NCBI GenBank assembly: GCA_035906255.1
Contig: JAMIFM010000019.1
Location: 33,317-97,316 of the forward strand
Source: SB11 sp035906255
GTDB taxonomy: Bacteria > Bacteroidota > Bacteroidia > UBA8524
Length of the DNA: 64,000 nucleotides
Direction of reading: 5' to 3'
Below the pieces are notes generated by a model, which saw only the letters and a program-made list of their open reading frames with translations, searched no databases and was not told where the DNA came from. The position numbers were made by a program, and so were the translations under genes. Each line of letters starts with the position of its first letter. Position 1 is the first letter of the stretch. Shown in pieces: positions 8,266-17,796 of this stretch.

Positions 8266-10053
8266 ATGGAGCATATTCGCAATTTTTGCATCATCGCACA
8301 CATTGACCACGGTAAAAGTACACTTGCCGACAGGTTACTTGAATATACACAAACCGTAAGCAGCCGCCAAATGCAAGCACAAGTGCTTGACGATATGGAC
8401 TTGGAGCGCGAACGCGGTATCACTATTAAAAGCCACGCCATACAAATGGATTACCAGTTGGATGGCAAAAAATATACCCTAAACCTTATTGATACTCCCG
8501 GTCACGTTGATTTTTCGTACGAGGTTTCGCGTTCAATCGCAGCCTGCGAAGGTGCGTTGCTGATTGTGGATGCTTCGCAAGGGATACAGGCGCAAACTAT
8601 TTCAAACCTTTACTTGGCACTTGACCAAGGGCTTGAAATTATACCCATTTTGAACAAAATGGACTTGCCCGGTGCAATGCCCGAGGAGGTAACCGACCAA
8701 ATTGTTGACCTTATCGGCTGCAAACCCGAAGATATTATTCCCGCCAGTGGTAAAACAGGAAGGGGAGTATTGGATATTTTGCGTGCCATTGTTGAGCGTG
8801 TACCCGCACCCAAAGGAAATCCCGAAGCACCGTTGAAAGCACTTGTTTTTGACTCGGTGTTTAACTCGTTCAGGGGGATTATCGGTTACTTTAAAGTAGT
8901 TGACGGCGAGATGCGCAAAGGCAGCAAAGTAAAGTTTATGGCTACCGGCAAAGAGTACTTTGCTGAAGAAATAGGCGTGCTGCGTTTGGATAAAGAACCC
9001 CGCGATGTAATTAAAACAGGCGATGTGGGATATATTATTTCAGGTATTAAAGAAGCCCGTGAAGTAAAAGTGGGTGATACCGTTACAATGTCTGAAAGAC
9101 CCTGCGAAGAAGCTATTAAAGGGTTTGAGGATGTGAAACCGATGGTATTTGCAGGTATTTATCCTGTTGATACCGACGATTTTGAAGAGTTGCGCGAAAG
9201 TATGTATAAGCTGCAACTAAACGATGCTTCACTGGTATTTGAACCTGAATCATCGGCAGCGTTAGGCTTTGGTTTCCGTTGCGGTTTCTTAGGAATGCTG
9301 CACATGGAAATTATACAAGAGCGTTTGGAACGTGAATTTAACATGACGGTGATAACCACCGTTCCCAACGTGTCGTACCATGCCTATACCACCAAAGAAG
9401 AAATGGTGATTGTGAACAATCCCAGCGATTTGCCCGACCCATCAAAAATTGATAAGGTTGAAGAGCCTTTTGTTCATATACAGATTATTACCAGCAGCGA
9501 TTTTGTAGGCGCTATTATGTCGCTGTGCTTAACCCGCAGGGGAATGCTTAAAAATCAGATTTACCTTACTACTACACGCGTTGAATTGAATTTTGATATT
9601 CCACTGGCTGAGGTTGTATTTGATTTTTATGATAAGCTGAAAACCATCTCTAAAGGTTATGCCTCATTGGATTACCACCCCGTAGGGTATAAAGAATCTA
9701 ATTTGGTTAAGTTGGATATTTTCTTGAACAAAGAGCCTGTGGATGCGCTTTCGGCTATTATTCACCGTGACCGTGCTTACGATTGGGGCAAAAAGATTTG
9801 CGAGAAACTTAAGGAGCTTATCCCGAAACAACAGTTTGAAATTGCAATACAGGCTGGTGTAGGGCAAAAAATTATTGCCCGTGAAACCATATCTGCTTTG
9901 CGTAAAGACGTAACAGCTAAGTGTTACGGTGGTGATATAAGCCGTAAGCGTAAACTACTTGAAAAGCAGAAAAAAGGTAAAAAACGTATGCGCCAAGTAG
10001 GTACGGTAGAAGTGCCACAAGAGGCATTTATGGCCGTGTTGAAGATTGATTAA
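8266..10053 (+). CDS. lepA: Elongation factor 4 (LepA), ribosome back-translocating GTPase
   Basis: A 595-residue translational GTPase of the usual LepA length. The G-domain motifs are all present: G1 AHIDHGKSTLADRL, switch I RGITIKSHA, G3 DTPGHVDFSYE, G4 NKMDLPGA. Domain II and the EF-G-like domains follow, with LepA-specific segments FVHIQIITSSDFVGAIMSLC and SLDYHPVGYKESNLVKLDI. The unique C-terminal domain ends KRKLLEKQKKGKKRMRQVG. LepA acts on stalled or misassembled ribosomes in the cytoplasm. It is a single gene with its own promoter, convergent with the lipoprotein gene that ends at 10075. Confidence 0.97.
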   Translation: MEHIRNFCIIAHIDHGKSTLADRLLEYTQTVSSRQMQAQVLDDMDLERERGITIKSHAIQMDYQLDGKKYTLNLIDTPGHVDFSYEVSRSIAACEGALLIVDASQGIQAQTISNLYLALDQGLEIIPILNKMDLPGAMPEEVTDQIVDLIGCKPEDIIPASGKTGRGVLDILRAIVERVPAPKGNPEAPLKALVFDSVFNSFRGIIGYFKVVDGEMRKGSKVKFMATGKEYFAEEIGVLRLDKEPRDVIKTGDVGYIISGIKEAREVKVGDTVTMSERPCEEAIKGFEDVKPMVFAGIYPVDTDDFEELRESMYKLQLNDASLVFEPESSAALGFGFRCGFLGMLHMEIIQERLEREFNMTVITTVPNVSYHAYTTKEEMVIVNNPSDLPDPSKIDKVEEPFVHIQIITSSDFVGAIMSLCLTRRGMLKNQIYLTTTRVELNFDIPLAEVVFDFYDKLKTISKGYASLDYHPVGYKESNLVKLDIFLNKEPVDALSAIIHRDRAYDWGKKICEKLKELIPKQQFEIAIQAGVGQKIIARETISALRKDVTAKCYGGDISRKRKLLEKQKKGKKRMRQVGTVEVPQEAFMAVLKID

Positions 10054-10074
10054 CGTTTTAAACTAACGTATAAA

Positions 10075-10908
10075 TTAGTGGGTGGGGATTTTCTTCACCC
10101 ATTTTTTGTTTTCGGGGATATATTGGTAGTAGAAATCGGGGTGGTTTTGCGCAGAAACAAAGGCTTCTTTTTCTTGACTACATTCTTTACTCGGGCGTGA
10201 TAATTTGTAGAACTCAATACCCTTCGGAGTGAAGGAATAACTGTAATTATACCATTGCGAGTCGTATTCAGGATTTTCGTCCGTTTCAAGTGTTTTTATA
10301 TCCTTTATACGCTCAGCATACCAACTGAATGTTTTGTGAAAAACAACCGTATTATCAGTTAGGTTAATAAGTATAAGTGTTTTGTGATATTCATTGAATG
10401 AGCCCGGATTAGGACTTGCCATCGACCAACGAGTTTCATAACAACCTTCTAAGTGTAGTAGTTTTTTACCATCTATATCTACAAAACCTCTATCATACAC
10501 ATATGCAAACTCTGGGAGTGTTACAGGTAGTTTCCAAACTCTATAGCGATTCTTGTCTTTTATTGCTATAAGCGGGTTGGAATATGCTATAGCATAATAA
10601 TAGCGATTGTATTCACTTAAGATGTAAAAATCAACCCCAATAATTAGATTGTCGTTTTCGTCTAAATATTGGATATGTGGTGTCAGTTTTGATTCGGAAA
10701 CAAATTTTTCAAGGTTTTCAATAAATTCAATGTTATCAGCTTTTTTCTCTGTTATAATCGAATCATTTATTGACTTCAAAAAATAATCTTTTTCGTTTGC
10801 AATGCTGTCCTTTGAGATAAGCTGTTTAGTTGTTTCCCTGTTAGTTTTCGATTTACAGCTAAATATACTAGTGAAAAGTAAAGCAATAAAGAAGACCCCA
10901 TATTTCAT
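10075..10908 (-). CDS. Predicted lipoprotein of unknown function
   Basis: A 277-residue protein with a lipoprotein signal (lipobox TSIFSC, Cys18) followed by a lysine- and asparagine-rich linker. The body contains aromatic-rich segments (YNRYYYAIAYSNPL, EYDSQWYNYSYSF). No family is recognised. The gene lies 15 bases after a strong hairpin (10924-10950) that ends the neighbouring propeller-type gene, so its promoter must overlap that terminator or the 15 bases after it. It converges with lepA. Confidence 0.65.
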   Translation of the reverse strand: MKYGVFFIALLFTSIFSCKSKTNRETTKQLISKDSIANEKDYFLKSINDSIITEKKADNIEFIENLEKFVSESKLTPHIQYLDENDNLIIGVDFYILSEYNRYYYAIAYSNPLIAIKDKNRYRVWKLPVTLPEFAYVYDRGFVDIDGKKLLHLEGCYETRWSMASPNPGSFNEYHKTLILINLTDNTVVFHKTFSWYAERIKDIKTLETDENPEYDSQWYNYSYSFTPKGIEFYKLSRPSKECSQEKEAFVSAQNHPDFYYQYIPENKKWVKKIPTH

Positions 10909-10923
10909 GCACTAAAATTAAAC

Positions 10924-10950
10924 AAAAAAGGGGCTTTAAGCCCCTTTTTT
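10924..10950 (-). terminator. Bidirectional intrinsic terminator
   Basis: The hairpin AAAAAAGGGGCTT/AAGCCCCTTTTTT has T-runs in both directions. It lies downstream of the gene ending at 10981 and ends 15 bases before the start of the lipoprotein gene. Confidence 0.85.
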
Positions 10951-10980
10951 GTTTACGGTACTCCTTTTTATGAAGGTGAA

Positions 10981-12810
10981 TTATTTAACCACAAGATTAA
11001 GCGTTTGTGTTCCCTCAATGGTTTTAACAGTTACACTGTAAATGCCTTGTGCCATGCTGGTTTTTGAGATTTCAATAGGCAGTTGGTTAATACCTCTGCT
11101 CACATTGAATTTACCTGTAAAATGTTGTTTGCCCAACATATCGTACACAGTAACTTCGGCTTCGCCGCTTACTTCGGTTGATATACTAAGGGTTACATCT
11201 TTAGCAGTGCCATTTGCAGGGTTAGGTATTAGCACCGCAGTTTGTTCAAAACCTTGCTTGCCGCCTTCTTGGTCGCCGTTATTAGGGTTGGCCACTTTAT
11301 TGTTGTTTCCCGCACCTATAAACGGAGCAAAGCACAGAGTCATATCTTGCACAGGTAATTCAAGCGTTGTCAAGTTTCCGGTTAAAAAATTGTTGACTGA
11401 AATAAAGGGACTGTGGGGCATGGTAGGGTTTGCAGGCAACTGGAATGGGTTGCTAAAAAATTCATTGCAACCTGAAACGCCGTTGTAGTAAGCTTTTATT
11501 AAATACATATCAGGTTGGTTACCTGTTACCGGAGGGCCGCCCCAAGTACCAAAAATGCTTAGGCCGGCAGGTGCAGCCATTGGTGGAGGTGCACATGGGG
11601 CACCGGTATTCAATATTTCTATTGAACGACCCATATCATTACCGGGGCTGCCGTATAAAAATTCTCCACCTGCAACACCGTTACCAAATTGGTCAAATTT
11701 AACTACCATTACATCAAAGTTGCCCATAGGGCCGTTTGCAGTATGACCTACGGCATAATATTCGTATTGACAGGCAGTGTTTAAACGTTCTACCACTTCA
11801 TAGCATTCATTAAATGAACCGGGGGCAAGGCTAAAATCAAAAGCGTTGACATACATTGTTGCTACCACAGGATCCATGCGTAAAATGTAAAAGTCCATAC
11901 TACCATTTACCATAGTTCCACCGCCCAAGATAAACCCGGGAGGGAAAGGGCCGCCCACTGCTGCGTTTATGCTGCTAAAATGGTCGTGGGTGTTGGGTGT
12001 GCCGCTTATAATTACAGGATGTGGAGCGGGGAAGCCTGTCATTGCATCAATGTGCAAAATAAGCCCGTCATCTTGCCAAATACCGCTCCATGCTGAGTTT
12101 ACCATACCCGCAACGGCTATACTTGGGGGGCCAAAGGGCGAAGCTGGGTTTTCGGCTACATCTTTGCCCCATGCGTTGCCATTTACAGGAGGTAAAATAT
12201 TATAGATGTGCGACCATACCAAGCCACCGCCAACTTCATTTATGCGCATGGCAAACACACTATACAATCCGGTGTTATCAACCACAGTGCCTGTAACAAA
12301 CACATCGCCAAAGCCTGAAATAACCGAACGCTCAACGCCGCCTACTTCTACCACTGAGTACATTGTAGCCGGAGAAGGAGGATAGTCATACACCGCAATG
12401 GGTACTCCAAACGGGTCTAAATGGATATAAAACACCCCTGTTACAGTGGGAGTACAAGGGTCGTAATACATTCCTATAACACCGAAACCGCCACCTGTAG
12501 CCAGCTCAAATACTTGTGGGTCGCGGGCGTGCAACGGGTTGCCGTTATTATCAATAAGCATTAAGTCTTTTTCAAAAAACGGTGCGCCGGGTATATTTCC
12601 CGCCATATTAGTGTAGGCTACGGGGATGGTTGATAACCCATTGCAAGTTTTTGCGAACGATGCCATAAAATGGCCGGCAGGCTGAATGTTGATGTTTACG
12701 CCAGAGGTAAGGTGGTCAGCGTCGGCTGTGCCATAAATATGTTGGAAATACTGGGCTTTTGACACAAAAGACACCAACAGGAATACAAGTAGGTAAATTG
12801 GTTTTTTCAT
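10981..12810 (-). CDS. T9SS-exported propeller-like protein, paralogue 1 (divergent member)
   Basis: A 609-residue secreted protein. The start at 12810 gives the signal peptide MKKPIYLLVFLLVSFVSKAQ; an upstream ATG at 12933 would add 41 residues before it and is rejected. The mature N-terminus YFQHIYGTADADHLTSGVN matches the five other family members further along. Repeated strands of the form FYILRMDP and FDVMVVKFDQFGN suggest the blades of a beta-propeller. The C-terminus is a type A sorting domain (LIPNPANGTAKDVTL, VTVYDMLGKQHFTG, QGIYSVTVK, ending LNLVVK). Its tail is the least like the others of the six. Role unknown; likely surface-exposed or released. Confidence 0.8.
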   Translation of the reverse strand: MKKPIYLLVFLLVSFVSKAQYFQHIYGTADADHLTSGVNINIQPAGHFMASFAKTCNGLSTIPVAYTNMAGNIPGAPFFEKDLMLIDNNGNPLHARDPQVFELATGGGFGVIGMYYDPCTPTVTGVFYIHLDPFGVPIAVYDYPPSPATMYSVVEVGGVERSVISGFGDVFVTGTVVDNTGLYSVFAMRINEVGGGLVWSHIYNILPPVNGNAWGKDVAENPASPFGPPSIAVAGMVNSAWSGIWQDDGLILHIDAMTGFPAPHPVIISGTPNTHDHFSSINAAVGGPFPPGFILGGGTMVNGSMDFYILRMDPVVATMYVNAFDFSLAPGSFNECYEVVERLNTACQYEYYAVGHTANGPMGNFDVMVVKFDQFGNGVAGGEFLYGSPGNDMGRSIEILNTGAPCAPPPMAAPAGLSIFGTWGGPPVTGNQPDMYLIKAYYNGVSGCNEFFSNPFQLPANPTMPHSPFISVNNFLTGNLTTLELPVQDMTLCFAPFIGAGNNNKVANPNNGDQEGGKQGFEQTAVLIPNPANGTAKDVTLSISTEVSGEAEVTVYDMLGKQHFTGKFNVSRGINQLPIEISKTSMAQGIYSVTVKTIEGTQTLNLVVK

Positions 12811-13008
12811 GATAGGTTTTAAAATTGGTTTGATTGATAGAATAGTATTGTTTTTTTGGAGACCGTTTTCCTTTGTTATAGCAATTGCAGCAACACGTAA
12901 CATTTGATTGTAACGCGTTCGCAAGCAGTGCATTTATGGTGATAGATTACACAAAGTTTAGACTATTTTTTGAGAAAAAGCAATAAATAATAACGGAATA
13001 AAATAAAA

Positions 13009-13037
13009 AATCCCCGTTGACATTATCAACGGGGATT
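13009..13037 (-). terminator. Intrinsic terminator of the metalloprotease gene
   Basis: AATCCCCGTTGA pairs with TCAACGGGGATT across a five-base loop. On the minus strand it is followed by a T-run, 41 bases after the stop at 13078. Confidence 0.85.
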
Positions 13038-13077
13038 GGAAAAACTGATAACGGTATTTGAAGCCGTTAAATAGGGT

Positions 13078-16000
13078 TTATTGTTTAGCCTCTATCATTA
13101 GTTTTTGTTTGAATGCCGAATTATCACCGTGTATTATCTCAATAAAATAAACACCTTCGGCTAAATCAGGCAGTCGCAACTGCATTTTCTTGTGGGCATT
13201 TCCACTGTATAGCTTGGCCACTTCTTGTCCAAGCATATTGTGCAGGCGAACATCAATGTAGGTGCCACTGGGTATTTCCCTATCAAGCTCCAATACTACC
13301 GCATCAGTTGCAGGGTTGGGGTACACTCTTGTACCTTCAAACATATTACCCGATTGGTTGGGGTTTGCCTGACTGTACGAAGGGCTGCCCGAACCATCGT
13401 GGCAAGTGGGCGGGTTGTTGATGGTGAAAGGAGTTTCAAGGTTAATAGTAGTTGCTGCCAGCATTTGTATGTCTGATGGCGTAGGTGAAACGGGCGAAGT
13501 GTTGGTAATAGGGATGTGGATAAACGATGTGGCGCATGAGTATTCGCCGCATTGTACTCCCAATCCTGCACTTGGAGTTAGAACCTTCATGTTCAGTTGT
13601 CCGTTAATAAACTTGGGGGCACTGATGGCATAGAAGTTTTTACCCAAATCGGCAAATTTAGGCGGGTAGTCAATCAGCGATTGCGGGCCGCCCAAATCAT
13701 GATACGAGTTGAAAGAGGGAACTGCTCCTGTACCTGTGCTGGTCATGTAAATCTTGCTGGTTCCTGTGGTTGGAGGGTTTGAACTTAGGTTTACCATCAC
13801 CATGTTTACCTGTATGTTGTTAGGTGCGGGGGTATGTGGCAAAGGAATACAAGCTGAGTATTGGCCTTGAATTAAAGTGCCTACGGTAATGTTATTACCT
13901 CCCGTTACAATGGCTTGCGATGCCCAATGCTCCATATTGTTCCAATACAATGAGCGGTCGCCTGCGGGGTTAAAATTATCATCAACCGGTTGTATCCACC
14001 ATAGCTTAAATTCACGAGGAATCATTTGGTGCCAAGTGGGCATAGCGGCAGCACTTAAGTCAACCTTTGCAGAGTTACCCAAAATGTAATACCCGTTATC
14101 TACTTGTATCAAATCAACCCCATAATCTGATGTGCCGTCAGAGTTATCATTGCTGTTGTTTTCAATAATGCTGTTGTCTGCAAGTACACTTCCTGTGTAA
14201 GGGTCAACTACAAGGTTCATCGCCGCACTTCTTGGAGGAGGTGTAACAGGTCCGCCTGCTGCTATAGGTGCAATACCGTTAGTACTTCCTGTAATCCAAA
14301 TGTTATTACTGCTTTTTACAACAGTCATGCGGGTAGCTATGTCATAATCATAACCCAAACTTGCACCCGGGCCCATCCATCCCCAGTTGTATCCATACGA
14401 GTTTAAACGAACCATGTGGTTGGGTTTGTTAATGTCAATATCCATTAAGAAGGCTTGTTTAGGCGTAGTGTAGTCGGGAATTCCTCCTCCCCATGTTTGG
14501 TAGCCGCAAACAAACAAGCGACGGTCGTTGCCGCCGTCTGTCCATACAACAGCATTCATAGGATATGTGGTTAATCCGCCCATATCCCTGTACTCGCGCT
14601 GGTCTAATAAGTTACCTACGTTGTTTACGCAAAGTATTTTAATACCGGCGTTGGCTTGGCATACAATGTACCAGCGTGTAACTTTAAAATTATCGGTAAA
14701 ACCTTGTATATCTACTACTCGCTCATCAGGGCTGGTTGACGGATATTCTTTAGAAATAATTACATCGCCGTTGTTGTTTAACAACAAGAAGTGAATGGTA
14801 TTGGCACCGCCGCCTGCTGTGCGGAAAATAGTTCCGGCCATTACGCTATAGTTGTTGGTGCCGGGCACAATTTTGGTGGTGTAGTGCTTCACATCCTCAA
14901 TCATTTCAAAAGTTCTAACACCGCCGCCGCCGCCGCCGGGGCAAGGCTCAACAGGGATATAAATACTGATGGTGTCGCTGCAACCCATAGAGTCAATACC
15001 AATTACGTGGTACTTGTATCCCGGTGCGGGAGGGGTAACAGATACAGAGCCGCATGGACCGCTGCAAGGTATGATAGCCCCGATAGAGTCAGGGTTAACA
15101 GTTCCTGTTGAATCAGGCGGGCTATACCATGCGTAGGTTTCTCCTCCATCGCAAGTAAGTGTAAATTGTGTGCCTGCACAAAGGTACGGAATCATTACAG
15201 GAGGGTTGGAGCTAAGTGTTAAAGTAGGTTGTGGTGAGGGGGAAACCATTATTTGGCTATACAGCTTCACTTTGCAGCCGTTTATGCCTGTAAACTCATA
15301 TTCAATAAGGTATAAACCGTTTGAGGGGGCTGTAAATGAATATACACCGCCGCTGAATGAAACCCCGGTACCGCTAAATGTACCCGTAGCGTAGTTGGCA
15401 GGGAACACGTATTTAGACAAATCGGGGATGGTATTGGCACCACCGCACAAGCCTTTTGGTGCTTTAAAAACAGCAGTGTTGTTAGTGGGCAGTAATGTTA
15501 AATCGTCAATAAATACATACGAGTCATTAGTAACACCGCTTTGCCCCATATTTCCCACCATAAAGTTTTCAAGCATAAACGGAATATCCGTGTATGAAAA
15601 ATCGAGGGTGTAATAGTGCCATTCACCGTCATCAGGTACTGTAACTTCTGTTAAGTAATATCCTGTTGACATATAGCTGCCCGCAGGCAATGGGGCTAAT
15701 AAACCCACATCGCCCCTGAAAACTACTGTGTTTTTACCTGATAATGAGCCGCCCGAACCTGTTGAATTGGCTGATTTAGCCCAAAACGTAACCGTATAAT
15801 TTACATCGGGCATCAACGGAGTAGATAGTTTAGTTTGTTCAACTTCTTCTATCGAGCCGCCATAAAAACCTAATCCCAAGAACGCGTCGTTGGTAAAGAA
15901 AGCACTGTTCCAAGTATCGGTTGATGGGGTACTCATACCCAAGCCCGTAGGTACAGTTACATCGCTGTTGATTAATGGTGTGCAGCCGCGTACAAAATAA

Positions 16001-17703
16001 TCGGGGCTTTCAATCAACGGTTCCCAGCAATCAATCACTGCATTGTCGGGTGCGTTGGTTTCACCACAATTGGTGCCACTTTCAAACCCACTGTTCATAA
16101 GCATGTCACAAGTGTTTGCCAAGCAACTGCCATTGTATATATACATGTGCATATAGGTAATATCGCCTCTGTTGCCTGTGCTTGAGTTGTAGGGAATGTA
16201 GCGCAATAATACCGCACCTGTATTGGTTCCGGCAGTAAATGCAATAGGGGTGGACGCGTTTCCGCTGGTACCTGTTATGCTGCCCATACCGTTTACTACT
16301 TCAAGACATTCGTACGAATCGGCATTGTGGTCGTTATTTAGCAAATCGCTACCGTTTATGTTTATTACATTGGTAGGGGTAGTAGTCCATGTGTATATGC
16401 CAATACCGCTAAGCCCGTCGTTCACACCTGCTACATCAAGTCCGGTACACGCGCTGCCGCCATAGGTGTAGTTGTTGTTAACGTTCAGCATATTACCATA
16501 AGAGGTATTTACCTTATAGCCAATATCGCACAACACACTGCGCTCTTCAGGTTTTAAATACCGCTTCATATACAGCGAACCTGTGCCCTGCGCATTCGAC
16601 ATATTGTAATATTCATTATTACCATATGGGATGGGGTTATAGCATTCGTCTTCAAAGTGACAAAGGCTCGAGCCCGGTTCATAACGGTTAGGGGTGTAAA
16701 CAATTTGATTTACCGAACCCCCATAAATATTAGCCAATAAACAATCGGTGTAATCGGGTACATGAGGATTAGCCAAAGGATTGGGGGCAACCGTTTGCGA
16801 AGGATCCCAAATCGAGGGATTAAATTCATGCTCATACAAACTGCATGGTGAAAGAGTTACGATTAGCGGAGCACTGCTAAAATCCATCAAGTTAAGGTCG
16901 TATCGTGTGTAGTAACGGAAATTAGAGCCTAATAGCGAACCTCCGTTGGGGCCTATCATTGAGGTGAAACCCAACGCATGGGTAGCTTCGTGCAAAGCCA
17001 CACTATACAAGTCAAACTTACCTGTTGCTGTTACGCTGGTTAAATCGGTGTGCCATGTTACAGTGGGTGAATCAACAAAATTGAAACCCATCATGGCGTG
17101 GTAAAAGTTGCCTGCACCGGGCATTGCACCGGTAGTAACTAATGGTGAAGCCACATTGGTATAAGCATCAACGCCTGAGTTGATGGTTTTCCATACCTGC
17201 CCGTCGATAATACCGCCCACATTAGGCAAGGCAGTGGGCACTACATAAAACGAAGTAGCTCCGCCCAATACCCCTGAATTTACGGGGTAGGTAACAATAT
17301 TGCCAATGTTACGTATCCATATATTTACTTTTACCGATGGATTGGCAGGTGCAATAAATGCCGATATATCGGTAAATGCCTGGCACAATACATTTCGCCT
17401 TGCCACATGGTCGGGCATATTGGTTTCGCAACCGCTGCCTTCTTCAAAATACAAGTCAAAATACCCTGCCGAGCAAAGCAAATAGGAGGGGACAACCAAG
17501 TTTTCGGCAATTGAGTTACCGCTGCCTTTTTTGTTTTGCGGTTTTTTAATCATCAAATCTTCCAGCTTGTGTTGTTTGCCAAAACGGTCAAACACAAGGT
17601 CGAAGTTACCCCCGGGGGTCAGTTTACCCGGCGGGCTGTTTTGCGCCTTGAGCAATGAAGTAAAGGCCATGAATAATAAAATAAGTGATAAGGTTTTTTT
17701 CAT
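13078..17703 (-). CDS. Large T9SS-exported zinc metalloprotease with propeller-like C-terminal half
   Basis: A 1541-residue secreted protein. The signal peptide ends at LLKAQ (residue 21). The protease motif HEATHALGF is at residues 238-246 and a likely distal zinc ligand is His349 (GSSLCHFED), an arrangement like leishmanolysin-type (M8) enzymes with a late third ligand. A carbohydrate-binding-like domain (CDMLMNSGFESGTNCG to IFIDDLTL) and Ig-like regions follow. A six-glycine linker near residue 922 separates these from a second half with propeller-like strands resembling the neighbouring paralogues. It ends in a type A sorting domain (VYPNPATDAVVLEL, LAEGVYFIEI). It sits inside the paralogue array with its own terminator. 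The substrate is unknown. Confidence 0.82.
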   Translation of the reverse strand: MKKTLSLILLFMAFTSLLKAQNSPPGKLTPGGNFDLVFDRFGKQHKLEDLMIKKPQNKKGSGNSIAENLVVPSYLLCSAGYFDLYFEEGSGCETNMPDHVARRNVLCQAFTDISAFIAPANPSVKVNIWIRNIGNIVTYPVNSGVLGGATSFYVVPTALPNVGGIIDGQVWKTINSGVDAYTNVASPLVTTGAMPGAGNFYHAMMGFNFVDSPTVTWHTDLTSVTATGKFDLYSVALHEATHALGFTSMIGPNGGSLLGSNFRYYTRYDLNLMDFSSAPLIVTLSPCSLYEHEFNPSIWDPSQTVAPNPLANPHVPDYTDCLLANIYGGSVNQIVYTPNRYEPGSSLCHFEDECYNPIPYGNNEYYNMSNAQGTGSLYMKRYLKPEERSVLCDIGYKVNTSYGNMLNVNNNYTYGGSACTGLDVAGVNDGLSGIGIYTWTTTPTNVININGSDLLNNDHNADSYECLEVVNGMGSITGTSGNASTPIAFTAGTNTGAVLLRYIPYNSSTGNRGDITYMHMYIYNGSCLANTCDMLMNSGFESGTNCGETNAPDNAVIDCWEPLIESPDYFVRGCTPLINSDVTVPTGLGMSTPSTDTWNSAFFTNDAFLGLGFYGGSIEEVEQTKLSTPLMPDVNYTVTFWAKSANSTGSGGSLSGKNTVVFRGDVGLLAPLPAGSYMSTGYYLTEVTVPDDGEWHYYTLDFSYTDIPFMLENFMVGNMGQSGVTNDSYVFIDDLTLLPTNNTAVFKAPKGLCGGANTIPDLSKYVFPANYATGTFSGTGVSFSGGVYSFTAPSNGLYLIEYEFTGINGCKVKLYSQIMVSPSPQPTLTLSSNPPVMIPYLCAGTQFTLTCDGGETYAWYSPPDSTGTVNPDSIGAIIPCSGPCGSVSVTPPAPGYKYHVIGIDSMGCSDTISIYIPVEPCPGGGGGGVRTFEMIEDVKHYTTKIVPGTNNYSVMAGTIFRTAGGGANTIHFLLLNNNGDVIISKEYPSTSPDERVVDIQGFTDNFKVTRWYIVCQANAGIKILCVNNVGNLLDQREYRDMGGLTTYPMNAVVWTDGGNDRRLFVCGYQTWGGGIPDYTTPKQAFLMDIDINKPNHMVRLNSYGYNWGWMGPGASLGYDYDIATRMTVVKSSNNIWITGSTNGIAPIAAGGPVTPPPRSAAMNLVVDPYTGSVLADNSIIENNSNDNSDGTSDYGVDLIQVDNGYYILGNSAKVDLSAAAMPTWHQMIPREFKLWWIQPVDDNFNPAGDRSLYWNNMEHWASQAIVTGGNNITVGTLIQGQYSACIPLPHTPAPNNIQVNMVMVNLSSNPPTTGTSKIYMTSTGTGAVPSFNSYHDLGGPQSLIDYPPKFADLGKNFYAISAPKFINGQLNMKVLTPSAGLGVQCGEYSCATSFIHIPITNTSPVSPTPSDIQMLAATTINLETPFTINNPPTCHDGSGSPSYSQANPNQSGNMFEGTRVYPNPATDAVVLELDREIPSGTYIDVRLHNMLGQEVAKLYSGNAHKKMQLRLPDLAEGVYFIEIIHGDNSAFKQKLMIEAKQ
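14921..14938. repeat. CCG trinucleotide repeat, six units, in the protease gene
   Basis: Six perfect CCG units encode the poly-glycine linker of the large metalloprotease. Unit changes would keep the frame and alter only linker length. Confidence 0.8.
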
Positions 17704-17753
17704 ATTGTAGTGATTAGTTTTAGGTTCAGATGAAATTGGAGACTATGAGAAAA

Positions 17754-17778
17754 CCGCAAGGGATTCTATCCCTTGCGG
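17754..17778 (-). terminator. Intrinsic terminator after propeller-like paralogue 2
   Basis: CCGCAAGGGA pairs with TCCCTTGCGG, with a short T-run after it on the minus strand, 18 bases past the stop at 17797. Confidence 0.75.
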
Positions 17779-17796
17779 TGCTTATACAGTGTGTTT

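Noticed and set aside
14921..14938. Phase-variable tract in the metalloprotease
   Set aside because: The repeat is a triplet, so length changes would not break the frame; it is reported only as a linker repeat.
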